The translations under genes were made by a program, and so were the position numbers. The notes below the pieces were generated by a model. The model saw only the letters and a list, made by a program, of their open reading frames with translations. It searched no databases and was not told the origin of the DNA. A stretch of 61,671 bases of DNA, taken from contig CACMQN010000004.1 of the NCBI GenBank assembly GCA_902615855.1, forward strand, positions 1 to 61,671, given 5' to 3'. Below, piece after piece: positions 9,893 through 20,185 of this stretch (position 1 is the stretch's first letter; the number at the start of each line of letters is the position of its first letter). This DNA comes from an uncultured Candidatus Actinomarina sp. Lineage in GTDB: Bacteria; Actinomycetota; Acidimicrobiia; Actinomarinales; Actinomarinaceae.

Positions 9893-12577
9893 ATGTCGAA
9901 ACCATTAGTAATTGTAGAGTCACCTACTAAGGTAAAAACAATTTCAAAAATTTTAGGTGATGGTTATATAGTTAAATCTAGTGTCGGACATATTAGGGAT
10001 TTACCAAGAAATACAAAATCTATACCTTCAGGATTTAAAAAAGAAGACATATTATGGGGTGCTGTCAAACCTGAGAATTATGAAAATATATATGTTATTC
10101 CCGAAGATAGAAAAAAAATTGTAAATGAGCTTAAAGGACTTGCTGACAAAGCACCAGAGGTATATCTTGCAACTGACGACGATCGAGAAGGTGAAGCAAT
10201 TGCTTATCATTTAAAAGAAGCACTGGAGCTAAAAAAAGAACCAAAAAGAATAAAATTCAATGAAATTACAAATACAGCAGTTTTAAATGCAATCAAAAAT
10301 CCAGAAACCATTGATATCGGTAAATTCAAATCGTATGAGGCAAGGAGAACTCTTGATAGAATGATTGGCTACGAGATATCGCCAAAACTAAGAGATTTAG
10401 GTGGAGCTTTTATATCTACAGGTAGAGTCCAAGGTCCTGCAATAAGGCTCATTGTTGAAAGAGAAGAAGAGAGGTTGAGCTTCGTAAAATCAAAATATTT
10501 TGAGATAAATGCAAGTTGTAAGAGTCAAGGTTTTGAATTTGCTGCAAATCTAAAAACAATTGGCGGAACCAAAATTGCCTCATCAAAAGACTTTGATAAA
10601 GATGGAAAGAAAATAAGTAAGGATCGAAAATATTTAGATGAAGATCAGTCTCGGGATATTGTAAATATACTTAGAAATTCTCTGGCAAAGGTATCAAATA
10701 TCAAGGAATCTCAAAGAAGCGGAAAACCGCCAAAACCCTTTAAAACCACAAGCTTACAAACTTCTTCAAAAAACAATTTAGGATTTCAACCAAGAAAAAC
10801 TATGAGTATTGCTCAGAGACTATATCAGGAGGGTTTGATTACTTATATGAGAACGGATTCAATAAGACTTTCAGATGTTGCAATCAAAGCATCCAGGGAA
10901 TTCATTGCGTCAAATTTTAGTAGTGAGCATCTTCCACCTGAACCAAATTTTTATGGTGATAGCAAAAATGCTCAGGCTGCTCATGAGGCTATTAGACCAT
11001 CTGGAGAGAGTTTTACAACACCTCAAGAGCTACTTAAAAAATATAAAGAAGATAGCGATGAATTTAAACTCTATGAATTAATTTTCAACGTAACAATCGC
11101 ATCCCAAATGTCCGATGCAAGAGGTATAACAAAAACAATAGATCTTGAAGTAATAGATAATATTTTTGGATCAATAGTTCTTGGTATCTCTGGTACCACA
11201 TGGACATTTGGAGGATATAGAGATATCGCAAAAAACCTTACAGAGCAATCCCAAGAGCTTCCCGATTTGCAGAAGGGGGATAAAGTGGAAATAACAAAAT
11301 CTGATTATGAGAAGAAGTACACTAATCCTCCAAATAGATACTCTTCTACATCATTAATAAATAAGCTGGAAGAGCTTGGTATAGGAAGGCCTTCAACTTA
11401 TGTTTCAATTATTGAAAGTATCACATCTGTTTTTATAAATTCTGAATCAAGCCTGAAACCACGAATTATTGCTCTTGCGATGATCAATAAATTCATGAAA
11501 CCTTATTTTGACCCATATATCAACTACAAATTTTCGAAAGAGATGGAGGACAAACTTGATGAGATATTAGAAAGCAATAGTCCGGAAGAAGCAAAAGTAA
11601 ATTTTTTAAATGAATCGTATAAAAAAATTCAAGATCATGTTCGAAAATATGGAGAGCCTGATCCTGTTAGTTTGACATCTTATCCACTTCCTTTTGATAC
11701 AAGATATGTAGTTAAAACTGGTCGGGTTCAAGACAAAATTGCATATCCATATTTACAGAGAGACGACAATTTCTATATCGGACTTCCACCAGATATAACA
11801 ATTGAGGAAATAAATGAGACCTATATTCACGAACTTGAGAAATTGCAAGAAGCAAATTTGCTAAAAGAAAGAAAAGTATGCGATTGTGCAGAATGCGGAA
11901 CAGCAATATATATAAAACTTGGACCGAGTGGAGGATATTATTTCCAACATGGATTGAAAGAAAAAGGAGTAAGACAACCAAAGTGTGTATACCGAAATAT
12001 GATTGGACCTATTTTTGAAGATGAAGATCCAGATTCATTAAATTGTGATGATGCAATAAAAAGATTTAATCTGTCGACAAAGAATCCTCGTTTTGTCTGC
12101 GAAGAAGACGGTTGGAGTTATATGACTGCTGTAGGTCCATATGGTGGATTTGCCATAAAACAAAAAAATAGAGAGGTTTTTGATTTTGATGAATTAGCTA
12201 AAATGAAAAAAAATGAAATACTTGAGTTGATAAGTTCAGAAAAATATCAGAGTGTTTTAAATTTAATTAATTTAAATCCAGTAAAAATTCCTAAGAGCCT
12301 AACTAAAGAATTACTTCTTGAAAAAATTAAAGAATCATTCTTGATTGACGAAAAAATTATAAAAAAACTTTCAAAAGATGAGCTTGTAAATTTAGCAAAA
12401 CTACTTGAAATTGTTTTTTACAGAGGAAGGTTCCGAATGAAAGTTGATGATGCAACTAAAAATAATTTAATAAATAAAATTACGATTGAAAAAAAGAATA
12501 AGCCACTTGATACACCTCAAAAAGCCCTAACTATTAAGAGTGATGAAATATTAGATTTATTTGAAACGCAGAAATGA
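9893..12577 (+). CDS. topA: DNA topoisomerase I
   Basis: Type IA topoisomerase that relaxes negative supercoils. The 894-aa product opens with the TOPRIM motif VIVESPTKVKTISKIL and the acidic DDDREGEAIAYHL. The active-site Tyr is residue 318 in GLITYMRTDSIRLS. A GRVQGPAIRLIVERE stretch follows the TOPRIM region. The C-terminal part has divergent TopA repeats (TAIYIKLGPSGGYYF; YMTAVGPYGGFAIK), the first preceded by a CDCAEC motif that could be a remnant zinc site. A topA near tmk-holB is a common actinobacterial arrangement. It converges on the GT4 gene with 1 nt between the stops. Confidence 0.97.
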   Translation: MSKPLVIVESPTKVKTISKILGDGYIVKSSVGHIRDLPRNTKSIPSGFKKEDILWGAVKPENYENIYVIPEDRKKIVNELKGLADKAPEVYLATDDDREGEAIAYHLKEALELKKEPKRIKFNEITNTAVLNAIKNPETIDIGKFKSYEARRTLDRMIGYEISPKLRDLGGAFISTGRVQGPAIRLIVEREEERLSFVKSKYFEINASCKSQGFEFAANLKTIGGTKIASSKDFDKDGKKISKDRKYLDEDQSRDIVNILRNSLAKVSNIKESQRSGKPPKPFKTTSLQTSSKNNLGFQPRKTMSIAQRLYQEGLITYMRTDSIRLSDVAIKASREFIASNFSSEHLPPEPNFYGDSKNAQAAHEAIRPSGESFTTPQELLKKYKEDSDEFKLYELIFNVTIASQMSDARGITKTIDLEVIDNIFGSIVLGISGTTWTFGGYRDIAKNLTEQSQELPDLQKGDKVEITKSDYEKKYTNPPNRYSSTSLINKLEELGIGRPSTYVSIIESITSVFINSESSLKPRIIALAMINKFMKPYFDPYINYKFSKEMEDKLDEILESNSPEEAKVNFLNESYKKIQDHVRKYGEPDPVSLTSYPLPFDTRYVVKTGRVQDKIAYPYLQRDDNFYIGLPPDITIEEINETYIHELEKLQEANLLKERKVCDCAECGTAIYIKLGPSGGYYFQHGLKEKGVRQPKCVYRNMIGPIFEDEDPDSLNCDDAIKRFNLSTKNPRFVCEEDGWSYMTAVGPYGGFAIKQKNREVFDFDELAKMKKNEILELISSEKYQSVLNLINLNPVKIPKSLTKELLLEKIKESFLIDEKIIKKLSKDELVNLAKLLEIVFYRGRFRMKVDDATKNNLINKITIEKKNKPLDTPQKALTIKSDEILDLFETQK

Positions 12578-12578
12578 C

Positions 12579-13658
12579 CTATTTTATAGATTCAATATTT
12601 GATTCAAGATTCATTATTAGTTTTTCCCAACTGTAAAACTCTTCAACAAATTTTCTTCCATTCAATCCAAATTCTTGAATTTTTTCAGGATTATTTAAAA
12701 AGTATAAAATAGATTCCTTAAGTATATTTTTATCACCTGCAACGAAGCCTGTTTTTCCAGGAATAATTGTTTCTATAGCTCCTCCTGAAGCACCAACAAT
12801 TACAGGAAGACCATAGCTTGCAGCTTCTAAATAAACTAAACCTAGACCCTCAAACTCAACTCCAAAATATTTAGATTTTGAGGGCATGGCAAACAAGTTA
12901 ATTGACCTATAAAAATCATCAACATCTTTCTCGGTTTCTTCTTTTATAAATGTCACAATTGCTGCAGAAACAGATGAAAGTTTTTTAAGATAGTTTTCCT
13001 GTTTTCCAAAACCAAGAATTTTTAACTCTATTGGTAAGCCTTCCTCTTTTAAATCATGAGCTACATCTATTAACCAGCTTATTTTTTTTCTTGATACTAA
13101 TCTGCTGACAACTCCAATTGTCAAAGGCACATTGTCTTCATAATTATTTTCATAATTTGGAATTTCAATCCCTGCACCAATATTTATTATCTCTGTATCG
13201 GTAATATCGACTAGTTTTTTTCTTGAAAATTCACTTACAGTAAAGATCGTGTTCAAATTATCTAGATTTCTAGAAAGTAGATTTCTAACTATAGGGATAT
13301 AATTTAATACATTAAACTCTGCGCCATGACAAATCATATACTGTGGTATCTTCACATTTTTAGGAGAATTTGGAACATCGAGGGTATTTAGTTTATTTAC
13401 AAATAAAAAATTTGGGTTACTAGATCCATGTAAGATAATATCTATCTGGTTGTCATTAACTATTTTTTGAATATCTTCAAAAACTTTACGAGGATTTATT
13501 ATGAAGTTGTCTGCGGCTGGATAAGCATCATCTCCTTCAATCCAACTTGGTCCGTAAATAAAAAATTTATGATCTAAATTTTCAACAAGGCTTCGAAGGT
13601 ATGTAGAAATACCACCTGTTTTTGGTTTCCAATCGTTAGTAATTAATAGAATATTCAT
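12579..13658 (-). CDS. GT4 glycosyltransferase, PimB-like
   Basis: A 359-aa GT-B glycosyltransferase. The N-terminus MNILLITNDWKPKTGGISTYL and the C-terminal FEGLGLVYLEAASYGLPVIVGASGGAIETI closely follow actinobacterial PimB-prime (mannosyltransferase for phosphatidylinositol mannosides) and MgtA. It probably moves a nucleotide-activated hexose, perhaps mannose, onto a membrane lipid at the inner leaflet. The EFEG...E pattern supplies the donor-binding acidic pair. It is the last gene after the antiporter and hppA. Exact acceptor specificity is inference. Confidence 0.8.
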   Translation of the reverse strand: MNILLITNDWKPKTGGISTYLRSLVENLDHKFFIYGPSWIEGDDAYPAADNFIINPRKVFEDIQKIVNDNQIDIILHGSSNPNFLFVNKLNTLDVPNSPKNVKIPQYMICHGAEFNVLNYIPIVRNLLSRNLDNLNTIFTVSEFSRKKLVDITDTEIINIGAGIEIPNYENNYEDNVPLTIGVVSRLVSRKKISWLIDVAHDLKEEGLPIELKILGFGKQENYLKKLSSVSAAIVTFIKEETEKDVDDFYRSINLFAMPSKSKYFGVEFEGLGLVYLEAASYGLPVIVGASGGAIETIIPGKTGFVAGDKNILKESILYFLNNPEKIQEFGLNGRKFVEEFYSWEKLIMNLESNIESIK

Positions 13659-13686
13659 TAATTAGTTTTGTTTTAAATTATTTTTA

Positions 13687-15744
13687 TCAAAACGCAGATG
13701 CGAATATAAGGCTTACGATTGTCATCACTTTAATGACAATATTCATAGCTGGACCAGAAGTATCTTTAAACGGATCTCCAATTGTGTCGCCTATAACGGC
13801 AGCCTTATGCTCATCTGAACCTTTACCGGCACCTCCACCTGCCTCAATATATTTTTTTGCATTATCCCATGCGCCACCTGAGTTGGCCATGAATATTGCA
13901 AGCAAAAATCCTGTTACAAGTGCTCCAGCAAGAAATCCTCCGAGTGCTTCTTTATTCCAAAATCCTATTACTAAAGGTAAAACAATTGCTAGTCCGCCAG
14001 GTAGTAACATTTCTCTTAGTGCAGCTGTAGTAGCGATATCAACACACTCTTCATACTCTGGAACAACACCTTCTTTACCCTCTCTTAAGCCAGGTATCTC
14101 TCTAAACTGTCTTCTTACTTCTTCTATCATCTTAAATGCAGCTCTTCCAACAGCATTTATTGTCATTGCTGCAAATAAAAATGGGAACATACCTCCCAAG
14201 AACAAACCAAGAGTAACTTCGACTTTTGTAATATTTAATCCAGACTCTGCTAAACCAGCACTCTGAACAAAAGCAGAAAATAAAGCTAAAGCTGTTACAG
14301 CAGCTGATCCAATTGCAAATCCTTTAGCGATAGCTGCAGTAGTATTTCCTAGAGAATCCAATTCATCTGTAGCTTTTCTTACCTCAGGATCTAAATGAGC
14401 CATTTCTGCAATACCGCCAGCATTATCAGCTATTGGTCCGTAAGCATCAACAGCAACAGTAATACCTAATGTAGCCAAAACTCCAATAGCTGCCACAGCG
14501 ACTCCATAAATACCGCCGCCGGCCCCTAAAGCCCAATCACCTGCCGTGTAAGCACCAAAGACCCCAAAAACTACAACAATAACTGAAAAAGCGGCAGATC
14601 TCATACCTTCTGAAATTCCTGAAAGAACAAGGGTTGCAGGACCTGTCTTTGCTTGATCGGCGATACTTTTAACGATTGAATGATGATCTGATGTGAACCA
14701 TTCTGAAATCTGTCCAACAGTTATTCCAACTAATAATCCAATGATTACTGAAATAAATAGACCAATAGGATTTTCAGAGTAATCGGCAAACATTGTGTTA
14801 GAAAGAAAAAATACACCTCCTGCTGTCAAAGCTGCAGCTGAATAAGTTCCTCTGTGTAGTGCTTGTGCTAACTTTCCCTCTTGAGGGACGACAAGAAATG
14901 AGGAAACTATGGAAGCTAACATTCCTATAGTTCCTACAGCAAGTGGAAAAAATAAGAGAGAGGGCAATGCTTCCGAATTAGCAAATACAATTGCGGCATA
15001 TGCTAATGGTGCAACAAGAGATCCGACATAACTTTCAAACAAATCTGCTCCCATACCAGCGACATCGCCAACATTATCACCTACATTGTCTGCAATCGTT
15101 GCTGGATTTCTAGGGTCATCTTCAGGAATACCAGCTTCAACTTTACCAACTAAATCAGCGCCAACATCCGCAGCTTTTGTATAAATTCCTCCACCTACTC
15201 TTGCAAAAAGAGCTATCGAAGAACCTCCTAGTCCTATTGCTGCCAAAATATCATAGGCGTTTTCAAGTTCTAGAAGTTCAACAAAAATCCAATATCCAAG
15301 ACCTACTCCCAACAGTCCTAAACCAGCAACTGAGAAACCCATTACGGCTCCTCCTCTAAATGCAACTGGCAAAGCTTTTAATGTTCCACCGTCTCTTGCA
15401 GCCTCAGTTGTTCTGCCATTTGCAGCTGTTGCTATTCTCATTCCAATAAATCCAGCTAAAGAAGAAAATGCTGCACCACCAATAAATGATACTGACCCCC
15501 AAACACCAAGGTCAGTAAGAGTAGGAATCAAGATAGCTAAGACTAAAACAAAAATACTAATCCAAGAATATTGTCTTTTTAAAAAAGCCATTGAGCCTTT
15601 TCTTATAGCATCTGATAGATTACTTACTTTTTCATCAGAAACGTTTATAGCTAAAATTCTGTTTGCAAAATAGGCTGCTAAAACTAAACCTAAAATAGCA
15701 GCAAATATAGAGCCCTGATAATTTAAAAGCATTAATTCCCCCAA
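13687..15744 (-). CDS. hppA: Membrane-bound pyrophosphatase, predicted K+-dependent ion pump
   Basis: Couples pyrophosphate hydrolysis to H+ or Na+ pumping. The 685-aa polytopic protein has the pyrophosphate-binding motifs YTKAADVGADLVGKVEAG and DNVGDNVGDVAGMGADLFESY, and a late DTIGDPFKDTSGPAMN. At residues 466-471 it reads GNTTAA. Ala at the fifth position is the signature of K+-dependent enzymes, K+-independent ones carrying Lys there. H+ versus Na+ specificity cannot be settled by eye. It follows a cation/proton antiporter gene by 45 nt on the same strand, suggesting joint control of ion gradients. Confidence 0.95.
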   Translation of the reverse strand: MGELMLLNYQGSIFAAILGLVLAAYFANRILAINVSDEKVSNLSDAIRKGSMAFLKRQYSWISIFVLVLAILIPTLTDLGVWGSVSFIGGAAFSSLAGFIGMRIATAANGRTTEAARDGGTLKALPVAFRGGAVMGFSVAGLGLLGVGLGYWIFVELLELENAYDILAAIGLGGSSIALFARVGGGIYTKAADVGADLVGKVEAGIPEDDPRNPATIADNVGDNVGDVAGMGADLFESYVGSLVAPLAYAAIVFANSEALPSLLFFPLAVGTIGMLASIVSSFLVVPQEGKLAQALHRGTYSAAALTAGGVFFLSNTMFADYSENPIGLFISVIIGLLVGITVGQISEWFTSDHHSIVKSIADQAKTGPATLVLSGISEGMRSAAFSVIVVVFGVFGAYTAGDWALGAGGGIYGVAVAAIGVLATLGITVAVDAYGPIADNAGGIAEMAHLDPEVRKATDELDSLGNTTAAIAKGFAIGSAAVTALALFSAFVQSAGLAESGLNITKVEVTLGLFLGGMFPFLFAAMTINAVGRAAFKMIEEVRRQFREIPGLREGKEGVVPEYEECVDIATTAALREMLLPGGLAIVLPLVIGFWNKEALGGFLAGALVTGFLLAIFMANSGGAWDNAKKYIEAGGGAGKGSDEHKAAVIGDTIGDPFKDTSGPAMNIVIKVMTIVSLIFASAF

Positions 15745-15789
15745 TTAGTGAATAAATATATATTAATTATATTAATTTTTTTTATCTTC

Positions 15790-17016
15790 TTATTCTACAA
15801 CAGGTGTTTCGAACCTTTCATCATCATCTCTTTCAGAAAGAGGTACCTTTTGTAAAATCCTATTTAGTAGAATTGGTGCAATAACTGTAGTGACTATTAC
15901 CATCCAGATAATTATTGAGATAATATCACCTGTAATTATGTCTGATAGTGTGGTTGTAGCAACAGCAACAAATATAAGCCCAACCTCACCTCTTGGAGAC
16001 ATTCCAATTCCAATTAAAGAAGTATTTAATCCTTTACCCATAGCTCCCAGAGCTGATACATATTTACCAACTAACGCTAAAAGACTGACCAGCATTCCAT
16101 ATAAAAATACATCAAGAGAAGCTAAAGTTTGAATGTTTACTTCCGAACCAATATATACAAAAAATATTGGAACGAGTAAAAAGTTTAGAGGCTTCATCTC
16201 ATCTCTAATTCTATGAGTCATGCCTGATTCACCAGCAACTACACCCCCTGCAAATGCTCCTACAATAGGATGAAGTCCTACAAAGTGGGCTGCTGCACCA
16301 AGCAACATTGCAAATATAAAACTACCAGTTACAAACGTTCCAGGTGAAGGAATTTTTACAAAGAAGTTAAATATTGGTTTGGAAAGTTTTCTTCCAATAA
16401 TTACTACTGCAATTAAAAAACCGATTGCCTTTGCGCTGATTATTCCAAGATCAACTATTGAGAAATCTCCTGAACTTCCTAGAACCCCTGCAACAACAGT
16501 AAGAATTAATAAACCTAAAATATCATCTACAACTGCTGCGCCTATGATTGTTTTTGCTTCTCTTGATTTTAAAGCACCTAAGTCTCCAAACACTCTGGCG
16601 GTAATGCCTACTGAAGTTGCTGTCATTGCTGCACCTACGAATAAAGCTATTCCGAACTGATCTTCTCCTCCTAAATTGAGTGCATAGATTGAGCCAAAGC
16701 CCAAAGCAAATGGTGCTACAACACCAATTAATGCTACAAGAAGAGAAGTTGAGCCTAATTCAATAAACTCGTCTAAATTAGTTTCTAATCCTACTTCAAA
16801 CAGCAAAAGAACTACACCAATCTCAGCTAAAGTAGACACAACATCTCCAGATTCAAAATGTGGAAGAAGGCCTAGTCCGTAATAACCAATAATGATTCCG
16901 ATGACTAACTCTCCTATTACTGCAGGTTGATTAATTCTTCTCATTAATTCTGCACCGAACTTAGCAGCTACTAATATAATCGCTATTTCTAAGAATTTTT
17001 CAATAATTGTTTCCAT
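15790..17016 (-). CDS. Cation:proton antiporter, CPA2 family
   Basis: A 408-aa membrane protein with about 12-13 hydrophobic segments of the Na+/H+ exchanger fold. Family features include NQPAVIGELVIGIIIGYYGLG, LLLFEVGLETNLDE, AVVDDILGLLIL (the paired acidic residues of the ion site), GAFAGGVVAGES and SPRGEVGLIF. There is no C-terminal TrkA-N or RCK domain, so it resembles GerN/NapA rather than KefB. It is first in a likely three-gene operon with hppA and a PimB-like transferase. Na+/H+ exchange is the most probable activity, but K+ cannot be excluded. Confidence 0.88.
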   Translation of the reverse strand: METIIEKFLEIAIILVAAKFGAELMRRINQPAVIGELVIGIIIGYYGLGLLPHFESGDVVSTLAEIGVVLLLFEVGLETNLDEFIELGSTSLLVALIGVVAPFALGFGSIYALNLGGEDQFGIALFVGAAMTATSVGITARVFGDLGALKSREAKTIIGAAVVDDILGLLILTVVAGVLGSSGDFSIVDLGIISAKAIGFLIAVVIIGRKLSKPIFNFFVKIPSPGTFVTGSFIFAMLLGAAAHFVGLHPIVGAFAGGVVAGESGMTHRIRDEMKPLNFLLVPIFFVYIGSEVNIQTLASLDVFLYGMLVSLLALVGKYVSALGAMGKGLNTSLIGIGMSPRGEVGLIFVAVATTTLSDIITGDIISIIIWMVIVTTVIAPILLNRILQKVPLSERDDDERFETPVVE

Positions 17017-17091
17017 GATGACCTATTTTAAGTATGTATTGATTAAATGATAATGATTAAAACAACTCTATTAATTTATTTAAAAAAATAA

Positions 17092-17097
17092 TATAAT
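17092..17097 (+). promoter_or_regulatory. Putative -10 box for leuC with a near-leaderless start
   Basis: A perfect TATAAT ends 11 nt before the leuC ATG at 17109. With usual spacing, transcription would begin about 4-5 nt before the start codon, leaving no room for a ribosome-binding site, and none is seen. No attenuator or T-box occurs in the 92-nt gap. Confidence 0.5.
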
Positions 17098-17108
17098 TTG
17101 TACATAAT

Positions 17109-18506
17109 ATGGGAAAAACATTATTTGATAAAATCTGGGATAATCACCTCGTTACGTCTATTGATGAGAGTACGAACTTAATATTTATTGATTTACATCT
17201 TGTCCATGAAGTTACTTCACCTCAAGCGTTTGATAGTCTAAGAATCTCTGATCGAAAAGTAAAATATCCTGAATTAACTTTGGCAACAGTTGATCACGGT
17301 GTCCCAACATCGAACAGACTATTGGGAATAAAAGATCCTCTTTCAAAAATTCAAATTGAAGCTTTAGAAAAGAATTGTGAGGAATTTGGAGTCACTCTTT
17401 TTGGAATTAATGATCCCCGTCAAGGAATCGTTCACGTTATAGGACCTGAACAAGGTATTACTCAACCTGGAATGACTATTGTGTGTGGAGATAGCCATAC
17501 AGCAACACATGGTGCTTTCGGAGCATTAGCATTTGGAATTGGCACTTCAGAGGTTGAACATGTTCTAGCTACTCAGACTTTAGCGATGGAAAAGCCAAAA
17601 ACAATGAAGGTTGAAGTTATTGGAGATGTCTCAGATGGAGTTGGACCTAAAGATATTATTTTAGGCATCATCAAAAAAATTGGAACTGGAGGTGGCGCCG
17701 GTCATGTAATTGAATACGTTGGTGATGTTATAAAAAATATGAGTATGGAGAATAGAATGACAATTTGTAATATGTCAATCGAAGGTGGAGCAAGAGCAGG
17801 AATGATTGCTCCAGATGAAACTACTTTCAATTATTTAAAAGATAAAAACTATGCTCCCAAAGACTCTGATTGGAATGATGCAATAAATGAGTGGAGTGAA
17901 CTTTTTTCTGATGATGACGCTGCTTTTGATAAAGTTGTAACAATAAATGCTGGGGAGCTTGAACCATCAGTTTCATGGGGTACAAATCCATCACAAGTTA
18001 TATTCATAAATGACGAAATTCCACATCCTGATAATTTTCAAGACGAATCAGATAAAGAAGCAGCAATTAGAGCTTTAGAGTACATGGATTTAGAGCCCGG
18101 AATAAAAATTAATGAAATCAGTTTAGATAGGGTGTTTATAGGCAGTTGTACCAATGGTCGTATTGAGGATTTAAGAGAGGCGGCCCAAGTCATAAAGGGC
18201 AAAAAAGTATCAGAGACTGTTGGTGCCATGGTTGTTCCTGGGTCAACACTTGTAAAAAATCAGGCTGAGGAAGAAGGATTAGACAAAATTTTTATTGATG
18301 CAGGTTTTGATTGGAGAGAAGCAGGATGTTCAATGTGTCTGGGTATGAATCCAGATATATTAAGTCCAGGTGAACGTTGTGCTTCTACTTCAAATAGAAA
18401 TTATGAAGGAAGACAGGGAGCTGGCGGAAGAACACATTTAGTAAGTCCAAAAATGGCTGCAGCAGCTGCAATCTATGGAAAATTTGTAGACATAAGGGAT
18501 TTATAA
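17109..18506 (+). CDS. leuC: 3-isopropylmalate dehydratase, large subunit
   Basis: Isomerises 2- to 3-isopropylmalate in leucine synthesis as a heterodimer with LeuD. The 465-aa product shows the aconitase-family layout: [12 protein letters not shown] at the N-terminus, [21 protein letters not shown], and the three Fe-S cluster cysteines in FIGSCTNGR and [29 protein letters not shown] completes the signature. Length is normal. leuD follows 1 nt after the stop. Confidence 0.97.
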   Translation: MGKTLFDKIWDNHLVTSIDESTNLIFIDLHLVHEVTSPQAFDSLRISDRKVKYPELTLATVDHGVPTSNRLLGIKDPLSKIQIEALEKNCEEFGVTLFGINDPRQGIVHVIGPEQGITQPGMTIVCGDSHTATHGAFGALAFGIGTSEVEHVLATQTLAMEKPKTMKVEVIGDVSDGVGPKDIILGIIKKIGTGGGAGHVIEYVGDVIKNMSMENRMTICNMSIEGGARAGMIAPDETTFNYLKDKNYAPKDSDWNDAINEWSELFSDDDAAFDKVVTINAGELEPSVSWGTNPSQVIFINDEIPHPDNFQDESDKEAAIRALEYMDLEPGIKINEISLDRVFIGSCTNGRIEDLREAAQVIKGKKVSETVGAMVVPGSTLVKNQAEEEGLDKIFIDAGFDWREAGCSMCLGMNPDILSPGERCASTSNRNYEGRQGAGGRTHLVSPKMAAAAAIYGKFVDIRDL

Positions 18507-18507
18507 A

Positions 18508-19095
18508 ATGAAAAAACTTAATCTAATAAATTCAACAATGCTTCCTTTAAAAATGTCAAATGTTGATACTGATCAAATTATGCCAAAGCAATTTCTTAAA
18601 CGCGTCGAAAGATCTGGTTATGGTGAGTTTTTGTTTTATGACTGGAAAAAAGATCCAGATTTTTCATTAAATAAAAAAGAATATCAAGAAGCAAAAGTTT
18701 TAGTTGCGGGTGATAATTTTGGAACTGGTTCTTCTCGAGAACACGCCCCTTGGGGACTTCAAGACTGGGGGTTTGATGCCATTATTTCAACAAAATTTGC
18801 AGATATATTTAAATTAAATTCTATAAATATTGGTCTTGTGCCAATTGAAACATCTTCAAAAAATGTTGAAGCTCTTTTTAACAAAATTGAAAACAATCCG
18901 AAAACAAATATATATATCTCTATTGAGGAAAAGTCTGTTAAATGTGAAGAGATTGAGTTTTCGTTTGATCTTGATGATTTTTCTCAAAATAGAATTTTAA
19001 AAGGACTTGATAAAATCGATATTACTCTCGAATATATCAGTGATATTGAAAACTTTAGTAAATCAAGAAAAGACTGGAAACCTAAACTAACTTAG
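18508..19095 (+). CDS. leuD: 3-isopropylmalate dehydratase, small subunit
   Basis: Swivelling-domain partner of LeuC. The 195-aa product carries NVDTDQIMPKQFLKR and GDNFGTGSSREHAPWGLQDWGF, the hallmark active-site loop. It is directly after leuC with 1 nt between, so it is cotranscribed and probably coupled. Its 3-prime end overlaps the convergent alanine dehydrogenase gene by 14 nt, a sign of genome compaction. Confidence 0.97.
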   Translation: MKKLNLINSTMLPLKMSNVDTDQIMPKQFLKRVERSGYGEFLFYDWKKDPDFSLNKKEYQEAKVLVAGDNFGTGSSREHAPWGLQDWGFDAIISTKFADIFKLNSINIGLVPIETSSKNVEALFNKIENNPKTNIYISIEEKSVKCEEIEFSFDLDDFSQNRILKGLDKIDITLEYISDIENFSKSRKDWKPKLT

Positions 19096-20185
19096 TTACT
19101 GGTAAACTTAAACTATCTCCAACCTCAGCAGATAACAACATTCCATTGTGTATCTGCAATGAGGGGCTTAAGTTTGGATTACTTTTATATTTTTCAAACC
19201 AATCCTCTATAAGCAAATCATCTACGTAATTTTGCAAAATTGTAGAAAGTTCTATTGAGGATGTTTTAGGAACTGCCCCCGGCAAATTTGCGATTGCTGA
19301 AATTATTATCCCGTTTCTTATTTCAAATGGTTCACTATGTGTATTTGGTTTTACATTTTCTACACACCCTCCTTGATCAATTGCAACATCAATGATTACT
19401 GTGCCTTTTTCCATCTGGTTTATGTCTTCTTCGGTAATTACAATAGGAGGATTTCTTCCTGGCAATAGTACAGCTCCTATAACAAGATCTGCCGATCTAA
19501 CTTCATTTTTTTCTTCTTCACTCCCAGCAATTATTGTTGTTATTTTATCTTGATATGTATTTTTTAATTCTGCCAAAATTTCTTCATTTAAATCTATTGC
19601 AACAACAGAAGCTCCAATTTGAATAGATTTATCAATTGAAGCTCTACCAACTTCACCACATCCTATTACAACTACCTTTGAATTACTCTCGTCTGAAATT
19701 GAAGATAATAATAGCCCTTTGCCTTGTGAAGAATATTCCAAGAATTGCATTCCTTTTTGAATTGCTAGATTTCCGGCTATTTTAGACATAGGTATCAAGA
19801 GAGGATACTGATTTCCATCCATAATCATTTCAGTAGCAATACCAGTTAACTTTTTTTCTAGAAGCTTTTTTGTCATTGATAAGTTAGATGCCAAATGTAA
19901 GTACCCAAACAAAACATGTGATGGTTTCAAAAGATCAAACTCTTGTTCTTGTGGTTCTTTGACCTTACAAATTATTTCAGACGATTCATATAGTTCTTCA
20001 GCTGAGCCTAATATCTTTGCACCTGCAGATTCATAATCTTTATCTGAAAATCCTGAGCCTTGGCCAGCCCCTGATTCAATGTAAATATCAGCAAGGCCTG
20101 TAAATTGTGTTATATGCTGAGGTATTAAAGCTACTCTTCCCTCGTCTTGTTTTACTTCTTTTGGTATCCCAAGTTTTTTAATCAT
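19082..20185 (-). CDS. ald: Alanine dehydrogenase
   Basis: NAD-dependent interconversion of L-alanine with pyruvate and ammonia. The 367-aa product matches family length and motifs: GIPKEVKQDEGRVALIP at the N-terminus, GYLHLASN, the Rossmann motif VVVIGCGEVGRASIDKS, and AIDQGGCVE followed by NLPGAVPKTSS at the C-terminal side. It starts 8 nt inside the end of the indoleamine-dioxygenase-like gene, so the two are coupled. Related pyridine nucleotide transhydrogenase alpha subunits are less likely, given the complete C-terminal domain and absence of pntB. Confidence 0.93.
   Translation of the reverse strand: MIKKLGIPKEVKQDEGRVALIPQHITQFTGLADIYIESGAGQGSGFSDKDYESAGAKILGSAEELYESSEIICKVKEPQEQEFDLLKPSHVLFGYLHLASNLSMTKKLLEKKLTGIATEMIMDGNQYPLLIPMSKIAGNLAIQKGMQFLEYSSQGKGLLLSSISDESNSKVVVIGCGEVGRASIDKSIQIGASVVAIDLNEEILAELKNTYQDKITTIIAGSEEEKNEVRSADLVIGAVLLPGRNPPIVITEEDINQMEKGTVIIDVAIDQGGCVENVKPNTHSEPFEIRNGIIISAIANLPGAVPKTSSIELSTILQNYVDDLLIEDWFEKYKSNPNLSPSLQIHNGMLLSAEVGDSLSLPVTKLV

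Noticed and set aside
13733-14266. A 177-codon plus-strand open frame opposite hppA
   Set aside because: It is an antisense shadow of a conserved enzyme, with biased low-complexity composition and no ribosome-binding site.
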